DNA of 64,000 nucleotides from Fimbriimonadia bacterium (GCA_030427425.1 JAUICQ010000002.1:1-64000), one strand, 5' to 3'; shown: positions 1 to 8,642, counted from the first letter of the stretch. Notes: generated from the letters alone by a model not told the origin. Made by a program: numbers and translations.

Positions 1-97
1 GTTGGTTCTTTTTAATCAGTTCATAGTCTTGGATATGTTTTAACATAAGCTTGACGTTTCTTTGAACAATAGATGGGTCTATCTGCATTCTTCCCAT
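1..97 (-). CDS. Partial CDS running off the left edge, function unknown
   Basis: The minus strand opens with ATG at 97-95 and stays open for 32 codons to the window edge. A textbook Shine-Dalgarno AGGAGG lies 6 nt upstream of the ATG, which is the main support for a real gene start. The visible N-terminus begins MGRMQIDPSIV and is hydrophilic, with no signal peptide or membrane segment. Too little is visible to name a family. Confidence 0.6.
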   Translation of the reverse strand, partial: MGRMQIDPSIVQRNVKLMLKHIQDYELIKKNQ

Positions 98-200
98 AGG
101 AAACCTCCTGGTAAGAAATAGTATAGATCATCTAGGACCAAATACCCTGCCTTGATGACGCAATGATGTTGCAATCGCAAACAGGGATTAATCATGTTTG

Positions 201-425
201 TCACCGAATTAGTGAACACACACAATCCCTAGTAATATCACCTACATTGTCTTTACCTAATCGCTCTTTTATCTTCTTTATAGCTTTAGTATATCCATCA
301 ATAACTACCGCAGTATTAATTGTAGGTTCACTACTCTTACTACTACTAGGACCACCGCAACCTAAAGCTGTAATGATTATAGCAGGCATTATCATATATT
401 TTAAAAATGTGTAATTTGCTTTCAT
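201..425 (-). CDS. Small putative lipoprotein (74 aa)
   Basis: From the methionine at 425 the product reads MKANYTFLKY, then a hydrophobic stretch ending in the lipobox-like sequence ITALGC, then a Ser/Pro-rich linker. This is typical of a signal-peptidase II substrate. The mature part is about 50 residues and contains CVC near its C-terminus. No family is recognised. A longer frame opens at 494, but it would put a hydrophilic leader in front of the signal peptide, so the start at 425 (or the nearby Met at 434) is preferred. A pentanucleotide tandem repeat (441-460) lies just upstream. There is no strong ribosome-binding site. Confidence 0.5.
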   Translation of the reverse strand: MKANYTFLKYMIMPAIIITALGCGGPSSSKSSEPTINTAVVIDGYTKAIKKIKERLGKDNVGDITRDCVCSLIR

Positions 426-440
426 ATAAATCATTGTCGG

Positions 441-460
441 ATAGAATAGAATAGAATAGA
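441..460. repeat. Pentanucleotide tandem repeat (ATAGA x4)
   Basis: Four perfect consecutive ATAGA units lie immediately upstream of the small lipoprotein start at 425. Unit length is not a multiple of three, so copy-number change would shift any longer frame or alter promoter/RBS spacing. Confidence 0.85.
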
Positions 461-680
461 ATTTGTTAAAATCAAGCATAAATACTGGGAACATTTTAGT
501 ATTTGATATGTATAGATTTCATTAATTAGATTCAGAAAAAGAGCCAGGACGTCAAAAAGCACTTATTTATTACAAATGATAACGATGACCAATTTAACCT
601 AGAAGAGTATACTACATCACAGACACACTGCTATATCTAGCGAATAACCCTCTATATTTCAAATACAGGAGTATCTGATA

Positions 681-1352
681 CTACTCTAAGTACGTACCAT
701 TAATATAAAGAGAAAACTTATAACCGATAAAGTTTGCCGATTTCCTACACATTATCATTCTAGACATAAATATTTCAAAATACTCCATAACAGAAGCATA
801 TGCGGAATCTATCTCTATTTGCAATTCTGCAGTTTTGGCATCGTTATCCATTATCAATCGGCTCTTCTGAGCAGCATAGTTCACTCTATCGTGAACATCG
901 AAAGTTTCCATTACAGGATTCTGCACCCTGCTAAAGTGTACATCACTCTTATCAGCTAGAATGAGAGCTGCTGATATCGTACTAACCGGCTCTCCTACTG
1001 TTTGCTCATGGTTTCCTATGGCACCGATTATGGGAATTATCTCTTCTATTGGCATGCCCATCTCTGTTAAAATATGATACGCTATGGCTCCACCTGTACT
1101 TGGATGATGAACTCTGTTAACAGAATTTCCAATATCGTGCAGGTAGCCGGCTATCTGACCCAATTCAATCTCTCTAGCACCAACACCTAAGTTTTCAAGA
1201 ACATATTTAGTAATACTAGTGACAACTTTAATATGCCGTAATCCATGTTCTGTGTAACCCATGGCGCGCAAAAGTTCATTTGCACCCTCTATAAGTTTAA
1301 TAACTTTTGGATTATTTTTTACATCTTTAATTGTTACAATATTATCACTCAT
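681..1352 (-). CDS. HD-domain metal-dependent phosphohydrolase
   Basis: The 223-aa product has an HD-type hydrolase core. A His lies in the segment HGLRHIKVV (about residues 37-45), the paired His-Asp in YLHDIGN (about residue 90), a further conserved His in GNHEQT, and an Asp in LADKSDVH. These fit the H...HD...H...D metal-binding pattern of the HD superfamily, whose members hydrolyse phosphate esters or nucleotides. The substrate cannot be read from sequence. No sensor or membrane domain is attached. The last 30 residues are an unconserved-looking tail. It lies downstream of glutamate dehydrogenase on the same strand with a gap of about 57 bp, so the two may be co-transcribed. Confidence 0.75.
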   Translation of the reverse strand: MSDNIVTIKDVKNNPKVIKLIEGANELLRAMGYTEHGLRHIKVVTSITKYVLENLGVGAREIELGQIAGYLHDIGNSVNRVHHPSTGGAIAYHILTEMGMPIEEIIPIIGAIGNHEQTVGEPVSTISAALILADKSDVHFSRVQNPVMETFDVHDRVNYAAQKSRLIMDNDAKTAELQIEIDSAYASVMEYFEIFMSRMIMCRKSANFIGYKFSLYINGTYLE

Positions 1353-1409
1353 TACATCTCAACCGTTCTTTTATAAATCACAATAAATAATTTATTACTG
1401 CAAAATATA

Positions 1410-2660
1410 TTATGGGAATATTCCTCTTAAAACTGTAGCTTGTGTTACTCTTTGTACGCCAATCATCAGTGCAGCTTCCCGCATTGAACAGTCCTTTTCG
1501 TGCATCATTTCCACTACAGAAGCAAATGATGCCCTCATGATCCTAGCAAGTTTATTATTAACTTCATTCTCTTCCCAGAAAAAGTGTGCCAAATCTTGTA
1601 CCCATTCGAAGTAGCTTACAACCACCCCACCAGAGTTAGCAAGAATATCTGGTACCACCAGAACACCCTTATCATTTAGTATTTTATCTGCATCTGGCGT
1701 AGTGGGTCCGTTCGCACCTTCTACAATCATTCTAGCTTTAATTTTATCTGCATTTTTATGAGTAATCTGACTAGATAATGCTGCTGGTATTAGAATATCA
1801 CAATCTAATTCTAACAGCTCCTCATTGCTTACTTGTTCGGCTTCCTTATAATTTCTGATGCCACCATCTCTTCCACTATATTTATAATATAATTCGTGCA
1901 CATCTAATCCTTTAGGATTATAAATGCCCCCTCGTGCATCGCTCACTCCAACAACAGTAGCACCGTTGTCCTGAGCTAATCTAGCAGCCACGCTACCAAC
2001 ATTACCAAAACCTTGAACTACAACCTTAGCTCCATGTAAGCTCATGTTGTGTATTTTGGCACCTTCTTCAGCTGTAACAATTACACCTCTACCAGTAGCT
2101 TCAACTCTACCTTCCGATCCACCTAAGATAAGGGGTTTTCCGGTAACAATTCCTGGTACTGTATGTCCTTTCTGCATAGAGGCCGTATCCATAATCCAAG
2201 CCATAACCTGAGCGTTTGTACCAACATCAGGAGCAGGAATGTCTTCTCGTTCACCAAAAAGAATACTAATCTCGTTGGTAAATCTTCTTGTTACTTTTTC
2301 TACTTCTCTTTTAGAAAGTCTTTTAGGATTAACTTTTACGCTCCCCTTAGCTCCACCATATGGGATATTTGCAACTGCACATTTCCATGTCATCCACATA
2401 GCTAAGGCTGTTGTCTCTTCCATATCAACATCTGGATGGAACCTAATACCACCTTTTGTCGGACCTCTGCTAGTATTGTGTTGTACTCTATAACCTTCAA
2501 AAACCTCTACTTCACCATTATCAAAAACAATAGGGAAATTAACTTTCAACTGTCTTTTAGGAGCCGCTAAAATCTTATAAAGGCCTTCATCTATATCTAA
2601 CTTTTGTACAACTTCTTTCAATTGTTTCTGGGCTGTATCTAAAACATCTTTACCGCTCAT
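1410..2660 (-). CDS. gdhA: Glutamate dehydrogenase (NAD(P)-dependent)
   Basis: The enzyme interconverts glutamate and 2-oxoglutarate plus ammonia. At 416 aa it has the usual length of the hexameric small GDH family. The N-terminal substrate domain carries KGGIRFHP and the catalytic-lysine segment PYGGAKGS (about residues 100-107), followed by DIPAPDVGT. The C-terminal Rossmann domain carries the dinucleotide motif GFGNVG (about residue 217). An AGGTGA Shine-Dalgarno 6 nt before the ATG supports the start at 2660. Coenzyme preference cannot be decided by eye. The gene is probably important for amino-acid catabolism or nitrogen assimilation, and sucD in this window is consistent with at least partial TCA metabolism. 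Confidence 0.93.
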   Translation of the reverse strand: MSGKDVLDTAQKQLKEVVQKLDIDEGLYKILAAPKRQLKVNFPIVFDNGEVEVFEGYRVQHNTSRGPTKGGIRFHPDVDMEETTALAMWMTWKCAVANIPYGGAKGSVKVNPKRLSKREVEKVTRRFTNEISILFGEREDIPAPDVGTNAQVMAWIMDTASMQKGHTVPGIVTGKPLILGGSEGRVEATGRGVIVTAEEGAKIHNMSLHGAKVVVQGFGNVGSVAARLAQDNGATVVGVSDARGGIYNPKGLDVHELYYKYSGRDGGIRNYKEAEQVSNEELLELDCDILIPAALSSQITHKNADKIKARMIVEGANGPTTPDADKILNDKGVLVVPDILANSGGVVVSYFEWVQDLAHFFWEENEVNNKLARIMRASFASVVEMMHEKDCSMREAALMIGVQRVTQATVLRGIFP

Positions 2661-2707
2661 ATCGTATCACCTAGCAATTAGTCCCTATGGTAAATTTATG
2701 TAGTATT

Positions 2708-3214
2708 CTATATATTGTTTAATCTCAACTGTATTCCTGTATCATTCTTATAAAACAATATTGAATTCAATTTACATGTACTTAATAATACTATTCCATC
2801 AATTACAAATGTTTTGATATAATCAATATATTTTTCTGTAAAAGGAACTTGATATATAGCGAGTATAAACTGAAACAAAATGCAAGATAACAGAATGATT
2901 AGAGTGGGAAGATTCTGTTCATATGTATAGAAAGTATTCTTAACAGAAATTATGAGAAGAGTAAAAAACAGGAAAAAGGGCGTATATATATGAAAATTAT
3001 CACCTAATACTATTGAATATAATATACTCCCCCAGAAAGAGAAAGTTATCGACTGGGATATTTTAATATACGTTGCAACCGATAATGTTAAAATTATTAA
3101 AATATTAGGATGGATATGATGGAAAATCGAGAAAGAGTTCAGAGACGATTGTATGATGGTATAGCCTGCTAATATTAGATACAACCATATTTGATTAGTT
3201 CTATTTTGATGCAT
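2708..3214 (-). CDS. mreD: Rod-shape determining membrane protein MreD
   Basis: The 168-aa product is strongly hydrophobic, with roughly five predicted membrane segments. It starts 14 nt inside the end of mreC, the standard mreC-mreD arrangement. MreD sequences diverge quickly, so the call rests on length, topology and position after mreB and mreC rather than on motifs. It would act at the inner membrane in the elongasome that directs lateral wall synthesis. The downstream gap before gdhA is about 47 bp. Confidence 0.75.
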   Translation of the reverse strand: MHQNRTNQIWLYLILAGYTIIQSSLNSFSIFHHIHPNILIILTLSVATYIKISQSITFSFWGSILYSIVLGDNFHIYTPFFLFFTLLIISVKNTFYTYEQNLPTLIILLSCILFQFILAIYQVPFTEKYIDYIKTFVIDGIVLLSTCKLNSILFYKNDTGIQLRLNNI

Positions 3215-3890
3215 TTTTTAATACGCTCACATATTGAAATTTTCCTATTTTTAGACAAGGATAAATTCTTGCTCTCCTAATTCCATAATCTGGCCTCATA
3301 TCTATTTCATATATTTTACCAATCGGTATTCCTTTAGGAGTATGTAAAGAGTAACCAGAAGTAACTAAGTAATCATTAATTTGAATAAGTGCGTGTTCAT
3401 TTTGAAATTCAAAATTTAAAGAATTATAAGTATCCCCGGTAACGAGGCCTACAACTGGTACATCACTCTCAACCATGGCTCCCATTTTATATTCTGGCGA
3501 CGTTACTAATAGTACTTCTGAATAATTGTTTTCAACACTACGTACAACTCCCACCAATCCATCTCCATTAATGACGGGACATAACGGGCTAATGTTACTA
3601 GTTTTACCTTTATCAATAGTAACAATGCCTTCTAGTGGAGAGTAGGATATCACTTGTCCAATTTCAGCATTTTTAGTATTCAGGGAACGACTGTTTTTTT
3701 CAGAGACAGAAAGCATATCCAATTTCTGCTCTAGAAGTCTATCTTTTTCTACCAGTTGCGTCCGTAACCGAACAGCTTCAATTTCTAATTCTTTATTTAG
3801 TTTAATTAATCTTGAAGGCAAGAACAAACCTTCTAAATAGCTACCAGCACAAGTAATACTGTTTACGATTGGTTGAGATGCATACAGCAC
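3201..3890 (-). CDS. mreC: Rod-shape determining protein MreC
   Basis: The 229 residues counted from the GTG at 3890 contain a coiled-coil segment rich in Leu/Glu/Lys (about residues 30-65) and then the MreC beta-domain (for example EGIVTIDKG, GDGLVGVV and VTSPEYKMGA). MreC links MreB to periplasmic wall synthases. MreC normally begins with a short cytoplasmic tail and a transmembrane helix. Here that helix (LAHISYIIVLCIIAYAV) is encoded in frame upstream of the GTG, from about 4004 downward, but no ATG, GTG or TTG precedes it in frame. A non-canonical start such as ATA at 4013, with AAAGG upstream, would give about 270 aa. The 3890 start is therefore only the first canonical one. Confidence 0.85.
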   Translation of the reverse strand: MLYASQPIVNSITCAGSYLEGLFLPSRLIKLNKELEIEAVRLRTQLVEKDRLLEQKLDMLSVSEKNSRSLNTKNAEIGQVISYSPLEGIVTIDKGKTSNISPLCPVINGDGLVGVVRSVENNYSEVLLVTSPEYKMGAMVESDVPVVGLVTGDTYNSLNFEFQNEHALIQINDYLVTSGYSLHTPKGIPIGKIYEIDMRPDYGIRRARIYPCLKIGKFQYVSVLKNASK

Positions 3891-4018
3891 TCCCTGTCTA
3901 GTTCTATTAATTATTGATTTTACGTAGTTACCATTATCCTGGGAGTTTTTGATTTGTACTGCGTAAGCAATTATACACAGTACAATAATATAACTGATAT
4001 GAGCTAATTTTATATGTT

Positions 4019-5089
4019 CTAACCTTTTGATGCTCTCTCCAACATAATTCTTATGGCAGGATTTTCCTTAATGGCATCTATCATTTTACCTGTTCCGATT
4101 GCAACGCATGAGAGTGGATCATCGGCAATATATACCGGCATACCGGTCCGTTGGGAGATAAGATTATCTAATCCTCTTAATAACGCACCACCACCTGCTA
4201 ATGTGATACCATTGTTCATTGCATCCGCTGCAAGTTCTGGAGGAGCCATCTCTAAAGTTTGTAATACAGCATCCACTATCTGACCCACTGGTTCCGATAT
4301 TGCATCTCTAATCTCTTCACTAGTAACGTTATGACACCGTGGCAAGCCCGTAATTAAGTCTCGCCCCTTCACATCGATGGATAGCTCTTGTTCTAGCGGC
4401 CAAGCGCTTCCTAGCTCTATTTTAATCTGCTCTGCTGTTCTATCACCAATATAAAGATTATATGCCTTTCGTATGTAAGCACAGATGGCCTCATCTATCT
4501 CGTCACCTGCAACTCTTGATGATTTTGCTACAACAATACCAGCTAGTGAAATAACTGCAACTTCAGTAGTTCCACCTCCGATATCAACAATCATAGATCC
4601 TATGGGTTCCGTAATCGGGAGTCCGGCACCAATAGCTGCAGCCATTGGCTCTTCTATAACGTAAGCATGAATAGCACCTGCTTTTTTTGCTGCCTCTATA
4701 ACAGCCAAACGTTCTACTTCTGTTACACCACTTGGGATGCCAACAACAACCGTCTGATAAGCAAAGCTCCTTCTGGATGCTCTCTTCAAGAAGTATGCTA
4801 ACATCTTCTCGGTATGATCGTAATCGGCTATTACTCCATCTTTCAAGGGTCGGGTCGCTATAATATTGGCAGGAGTTCTTCCAAGCATCCTTTTTGCTTC
4901 GGCACCTACAGCTAAAACCTCACCATTTTCGTTATTGATAGCAACAACACTGGGTTCTCGGAGTATTACACCTCTTCCGGAAACATATACCAATGTATTT
5001 GCGGTACCAAGATCTATACCTACGTCTTTTCCAAATCTTGAAAAGGTAGATTTCATTATTGAGGTGAATAAATTATTCTTCATCTTCAT
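4019..5089 (-). CDS. mreB: Rod-shape determining protein MreB (actin homologue)
   Basis: The product has the actin-fold phosphate-1 motif [13 protein letters not shown] near the N-terminus, the central [13 protein letters not shown], and the C-terminal [14 protein letters not shown] with GTGKMI. The frame is open to 5203, but the upstream part overlaps remA in another frame. A GGAGA Shine-Dalgarno sits 6 nt before the ATG at 5089, giving a normal 356-aa protein. A second in-frame Met cluster follows. MreB polymerises under the inner membrane and positions wall synthesis. It overlaps remA by 17 nt and runs straight into mreC, so remA-mreBCD looks like one transcription unit. Confidence 0.95.
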   Translation of the reverse strand: MKMKNNLFTSIMKSTFSRFGKDVGIDLGTANTLVYVSGRGVILREPSVVAINNENGEVLAVGAEAKRMLGRTPANIIATRPLKDGVIADYDHTEKMLAYFLKRASRRSFAYQTVVVGIPSGVTEVERLAVIEAAKKAGAIHAYVIEEPMAAAIGAGLPITEPIGSMIVDIGGGTTEVAVISLAGIVVAKSSRVAGDEIDEAICAYIRKAYNLYIGDRTAEQIKIELGSAWPLEQELSIDVKGRDLITGLPRCHNVTSEEIRDAISEPVGQIVDAVLQTLEMAPPELAADAMNNGITLAGGGALLRGLDNLISQRTGMPVYIADDPLSCVAIGTGKMIDAIKENPAIRIMLERASKG

Positions 5090-5339
5090 CATATTCTCCA
5101 GTAGTGAGTCTTTTAGCGAGTGTTTCTTGTGATATAGCACAGAGTATAACCATCGAGCCGGTTGTAAATATAACGGCTTTTGTACGTCTTCCCTGCGTGG
5201 CATCTACTAAATTAGGAGAATTCCGCATATCCTTAATCATTCTTTTCATAGGAGCAGAATCGCTGCTAACCATAGCAACTATCTTATCTGTTAAAATATA
5301 ATTATAAAACCCGATATTTAGTATTGAAGGAATGGACAC
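5073..5339 (-). CDS. remA: RemA/DUF370-family regulatory protein
   Basis: This 88-aa product matches the RemA (DUF370) pattern closely: an N-terminal LNIGFYNYI, then [11 protein letters not shown], then [13 protein letters not shown], and a C-terminal [15 protein letters not shown]. RemA is a small oligomeric DNA-binding protein known in Bacillus for activating matrix and osmoprotection genes. In Firmicutes it usually lies by gmk-rpoZ. Here it begins with GTG (AAGG about 8 nt upstream) and its last 17 nt overlap the start of mreB. The C-terminal tail EYDEDEE is acidic. Function in this lineage is inferred from family only. Confidence 0.87.
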   Translation of the reverse strand: MSIPSILNIGFYNYILTDKIVAMVSSDSAPMKRMIKDMRNSPNLVDATQGRRTKAVIFTTGSMVILCAISQETLAKRLTTGEYDEDEE

Positions 5340-5532
5340 TTCTAAAACCTTTATTACTTACTCTAGTTATAGTTTAACCCAGCTTACAAAATAAATAAAG
5401 GCCTAAACCAGGCTTTATTGAATATACTTTAAAATAATAACTACATATAAAAATATTTTTTTAATAACAAGGTCATAGATCTTCTTCTTCCAGGACGTCG
5501 CAAAGCGGGAAGTAGGATAATAAATAACAGAA

Positions 5533-5572
5533 GGTCATAGATCCCGACTATATATGGTGTCGGGAAGACACT
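5533..5572 (+). repeat. Palindromic dispersed repeat, variant copy
   Basis: It reads GGTCATAG then ATCCCGAC, a short loop and GTCGGGA followed by AGACAC. The layout matches the copies at 13543 and 50993, but the right flank is diverged. A degenerate partial copy sits about 60 bp to its left. Confidence 0.6.
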
Positions 5573-5672
5573 TGTTAGAAAGGTTAGTATTTGATAGCAT
5601 GAGGAATTTGGTCATTCAATATTGTTTATGCATTAATTAAAAACTATTTATAACTCAGTACAACCTCTTGAA

Positions 5673-5713
5673 TTTGTCACCCCGACAATTTAAACATGTC
5701 GGGTTCTATGACG
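5673..5713 (-). repeat. Palindromic dispersed repeat copy
   Basis: On the minus strand it reads CGTCATAG, then an ACCCGACA...TGTCGGGG stem, then TGACAA. This is the same ordered pattern as the 13543 and 50993 copies. The stem bases differ from those copies but remain paired, which suggests the hairpin is maintained. Confidence 0.8.
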
Positions 5714-5776
5714 ATATTTAAATTAATAAATTGAGCTTAAACATAAATATTTCAGCATAATCTAATTAGTAGAAAC

Positions 5777-6115
5777 TTATTTTGGAGTAAAACTTGTACC
5801 ACATCCACAACTTCTCTTGGCATTAGGATTATTATATTTGAATCCGCCACCTAATAAGTTACCAGTCCAGATTAGCTCGGAATTTTCAAGGAATTTAGCA
5901 GATTTAGCATCACACAAAAATTCTATATCATCAACTGTAATAGAACAATCGTTCTCTCTTTTATTGGTTTCCAGTTTAAATAAATACTCGAACCCGGAAC
6001 AACCTCCTCCCTTCACTCCCAGCCGGATAAGTTTTGGACTATGGTTCTTTCGAGCTATGATATTTTTAATCTGATTCAGTGCGGCATCGCTGATAGTTAT
6101 CGGAAAATTCATCAT
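5777..6115 (-). CDS. sufA: A-type Fe-S carrier protein (SufA/IscA/ErpA-like)
   Basis: The 112-aa product is an HesB/IscA family protein that accepts and delivers assembled Fe-S clusters. The three family cysteines are visible: one in GGGCSGFEY (about residue 38) and two in the C-terminal SCGCG. It is the last gene of the SUF operon, starting 1 nt after the end of the Rrf2 regulator gene. Two consecutive ATG codons occur, and either could be used. SufA, IscA and ErpA cannot be separated by motif alone, and position in the operon favours SufA. Confidence 0.9.
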   Translation of the reverse strand: MMNFPITISDAALNQIKNIIARKNHSPKLIRLGVKGGGCSGFEYLFKLETNKRENDCSITVDDIEFLCDAKSAKFLENSELIWTGNLLGGGFKYNNPNAKRSCGCGTSFTPK

Positions 6116-6116
6116 T

Positions 6117-6608
6117 TTATCTTTTCACTTGAGCATTAGCTATGTTTTGCATAAATAGATGCTTCTGATTAGAATTTTTATCACCAGCATTATTTAATCC
6201 TTTTATAATATCTGAAAGTGTTATGCCGTGCAGAGCTCTATCTATAGCTATCTGAATTTTTTCCCACAAAATGTTAATTGGGCATACCCCTTTATGTACA
6301 CACTCTTCGGTATGACCGTTGAATCTGTCACAAAACTCTGGAGTAAACACTCTTCCTCCTAACGATGAAAGCAGATCTGATATTAATATAGCTTCAGGGC
6401 TACGGGCTAATATATAACCACCACCTTGACCTCTAATACTTTTAATATAACCTGTTTTTCTAAGTATGGATAATATTTTAGCCACATGAGGTTCAGAAAG
6501 CCTCTCCATTTTAGATATCTCTGGTATGGATAATCCATTATCTTTTTTAGAAGAAGCAATTGCAATCATACATCTTAAACCGTACTCTTCTTGTGCACTT
6601 ATCTTCAT
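6117..6608 (-). CDS. Rrf2-family (IscR/SufR-like) Fe-S responsive regulator
   Basis: The 163-aa product has the winged-helix N-terminus of Rrf2 proteins (MKISAQEEYGLR, then RGQGGGYILAR in the wing). It also has the cysteine cluster FCDRF...ECVHKGVC (about residues 94-110), which in IscR binds a [2Fe-2S] cluster. Three Cys with the expected spacing are present, so it is probably a cluster-sensing repressor or activator of this operon rather than a cluster-less Rrf2 member. It sits between the SufT-like gene and sufA, so it is likely autoregulated. The C-terminal 35 residues are a hydrophilic extension. Confidence 0.88.
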   Translation of the reverse strand: MKISAQEEYGLRCMIAIASSKKDNGLSIPEISKMERLSEPHVAKILSILRKTGYIKSIRGQGGGYILARSPEAILISDLLSSLGGRVFTPEFCDRFNGHTEECVHKGVCPINILWEKIQIAIDRALHGITLSDIIKGLNNAGDKNSNQKHLFMQNIANAQVKR

Positions 6609-6623
6609 ACTTACTACTCTCTA

Positions 6624-6956
6624 TTAAAGCAAACCAAGCTCTAATTTCACATAATCTGGAACCATATCCAAGCTAAAAGGAGGATCCCATACTAAGTTTA
6701 CTTTAGCACCGGACACCCCGCTTGTCTCTTTTACTTTTTGTTCCACTTCCGGAGGCAAACTCTCTGCAACAGGACATGCCGGTGAAGTAAGAGTCATCGT
6801 AACATCTACAAATCCCTCACTTGAGACATCAACATTATATATCAATCCCAATTCATAAATATTTACTGGTAGCTCTGGATCGTAAATAGTTTTTAGAGTT
6901 TCAATCACTTCAGATTTTAGTATATTCTGTTGAATACTATTTAGAGTATTATTCAT
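6624..6956 (-). CDS. sufT: SufT/MIP18-family (DUF59) Fe-S assembly factor
   Basis: The 110-aa product is a MIP18/DUF59 domain with the characteristic DPELPVNIYELGLIY near residue 27 and the LTSPACPVAE segment carrying the single conserved Cys. SufT-type proteins assist Fe-S cluster maturation or transfer. It overlaps the end of sufU by 8 nt and lies within the operon, which supports this role over the related phenylacetate PaaD function. Confidence 0.87.
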   Translation of the reverse strand: MNNTLNSIQQNILKSEVIETLKTIYDPELPVNIYELGLIYNVDVSSEGFVDVTMTLTSPACPVAESLPPEVEQKVKETSGVSGAKVNLVWDPPFSLDMVPDYVKLELGLL

Positions 6957-7398
6957 TTTTATCTCCAGTATGTAGTTTATTACAAGACCCTATAGCTTCA
7001 GTAAAAGTATGCCAAGCTAATGTAGCACACTTTATTCTCATGGGGTAATTTTTCACCCCTAACAGGGCGTCTAAGGATTCAAAATCATCTGTATTACTAG
7101 AATTATTGGTTAATACATCTCGGAATCGTTCCCCAATATCTACTATTGTTTCAAGTTTCTTTCCTGAAGCCATCTGCGTTAGTATCGAAGCAGATGCCTG
7201 GGATATCGCACAGCCACATCCTTGAAAAGAGATCTTCTCAACAATACCATTATCCATATTAATATACAGATGCACCTTATCCCCACAGAGTGGATTGTAT
7301 CCTTCTGCCTCATGCGTATAATTCTCTAGAACCACATGGTTGCGAGGATTCTTGCTATGGTCAATAATTATTTCTTGATACAGTTCTCCTAAATCCAT
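6949..7398 (-). CDS. sufU: SufU-type Fe-S scaffold / sulfur-transfer protein
   Basis: The 149-aa IscU-fold product has three cysteines in family positions: NPLCGD (about residue 38), GCGCAIS (about residue 63) and RIKCATLAW (about residue 124). The spacing between the second and third cysteines is long, as in SufU, where a GD-type insert separates them. SufU is a zinc protein that takes persulfide from SufS for SufBCD. Its ATG shares one nucleotide with the sufS stop codon, indicating translational coupling. Confidence 0.9.
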   Translation of the reverse strand: MDLGELYQEIIIDHSKNPRNHVVLENYTHEAEGYNPLCGDKVHLYINMDNGIVEKISFQGCGCAISQASASILTQMASGKKLETIVDIGERFRDVLTNNSSNTDDFESLDALLGVKNYPMRIKCATLAWHTFTEAIGSCNKLHTGDKNE

Positions 7399-8642
7399 CA
7401 GCTAAACATCTCCAAACATTTTTTTATCCCTTCTACTAGTACATCTACATCTTCTTTAGTATTATAGATACTAAAGGACGCTCGAGCGGTTGCAGGAACC
7501 CCAAAGTTTCTCATTAAAGGCTGACAGCAGTGATGACCAGCCCTCACGGCAATACCCATCGAATCCAAGATAGTTGCTACATCATGTGGATGCACACCAT
7601 CTACAGCAAAAGAAAATACAGGAACTGAAGTATCTTCATCTTTATGACCGAATAATTTAATTCCATCGATATTTTTCAATCGATTCACTCCATATTGGTA
7701 CAAGCTTTGCTTTATTTCTAATATGGTCTCCCAACCTAATTCTTGAATATAATCTACAGCCTTTCCTAAACCAATCGCGCCACTGATATGTGGAGTGCCC
7801 GCTTCAAACTTATTTGGAATATCGGCATAAGAAGTCTCATTAAAGTCTACAAGTTTTATCATTCCGCCACCAGTTTGGTAAGGATCCATCTCTTCTAGCA
7901 AATTCTTTTTAGCATGCAGTACACCTATACCAGTAGGTCCATACATTTTATGACCAGACAATGTATAAAAATCGGCATCAATATCCTGGACATCAATCGG
8001 CATGGCAGCACCACACTGCGCTCCGTCTATTAATACTTTAGCACCATAATTTTTTGCTAATCTTGCAATCTCTTTCACCGGATTAATAGTGCCCAGTGTA
8101 TTTGAAACATGAATCAGGGAGACTAGTTTTGTTTTTTCACTTAATAAATCTTTATAATAACGAAGATCTAATATCCCGTCAACTGTAACCGGAACAACCT
8201 TTATTATAGCTCCAGTCTCTTTAGCTACCACCTGCCAAGGAACAATGTTAGCATGATGTTCCATTTCAGAAAGAATAATCTCGTCACCATTTTTTAAGTG
8301 TTTTCTGCCCCAACTATAAGCAACTAAATTAATAGCTTCTGTGCACCCTTTTGTAAAAATTACTTCACTAGTATGTTTAGCATTAATAAACTTAGCAAGT
8401 TTAGCTCTAGCGCTATCATACGCAATACTGGCTTCAGCACCTAGTGTGTGGGCGCTACGATGAATATTAGAATTATAATTAGTATAAAAGTGTGTAATAG
8501 CATCTATTACACACTGGGGCTTCTGAGTAGTAGCAGCACTATCTAGGTAAACAAGCTTACTGCCATTTACTTCCCTACTTAACACAGGAAAATCCGATTG
8601 GATTTTTGTATTAACTGCTAAACTACTCATTACTTTTGACAT
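7398..8642 (-). CDS. sufS: Cysteine desulfurase SufS
   Basis: This 414-aa class V aminotransferase-fold enzyme releases sulfur from cysteine as a persulfide. The PLP-binding lysine lies in LSGHKMYGP (about residue 233). The catalytic Cys is in RAGHHCCQPL (about residue 371), and the group-II context ARASFSIYNT follows. Its length and the neighbouring sufU fit the SufS/SufU two-component type. Its first base coincides with the last base of sufD. Confidence 0.95.
   Translation of the reverse strand: MSKVMSSLAVNTKIQSDFPVLSREVNGSKLVYLDSAATTQKPQCVIDAITHFYTNYNSNIHRSAHTLGAEASIAYDSARAKLAKFINAKHTSEVIFTKGCTEAINLVAYSWGRKHLKNGDEIILSEMEHHANIVPWQVVAKETGAIIKVVPVTVDGILDLRYYKDLLSEKTKLVSLIHVSNTLGTINPVKEIARLAKNYGAKVLIDGAQCGAAMPIDVQDIDADFYTLSGHKMYGPTGIGVLHAKKNLLEEMDPYQTGGGMIKLVDFNETSYADIPNKFEAGTPHISGAIGLGKAVDYIQELGWETILEIKQSLYQYGVNRLKNIDGIKLFGHKDEDTSVPVFSFAVDGVHPHDVATILDSMGIAVRAGHHCCQPLMRNFGVPATARASFSIYNTKEDVDVLVEGIKKCLEMFS

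Larger units (their letters stand above)
5340..5776. other. Repeat-rich intergenic region, no gene seen
   Basis: The 437 bp between the SUF operon end and remA hold no convincing coding frame. They contain at least two full palindromic repeat copies (5533-5572 and 5673-5713) and a degenerate one starting with GGTCATAGATC near 5471. The remAmreBCD promoter must lie in or near the right-hand part of remA's upstream AT-rich sequence (5345-5470), but I see no clear -35/-10 pair. Confidence 0.7.

Noticed and set aside
163-414. 83-codon plus-strand frame over the small lipoprotein
   Set aside because: It is the antisense shadow of the lipoprotein gene. The hydrophobic stretch arises from the complement, and no ribosome site is present.
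5090-5203. Longer mreB start at 5203 giving 394 aa
   Set aside because: The extra 38 residues overlap remA in another frame and do not resemble MreB. A good ribosome site precedes the ATG at 5089.
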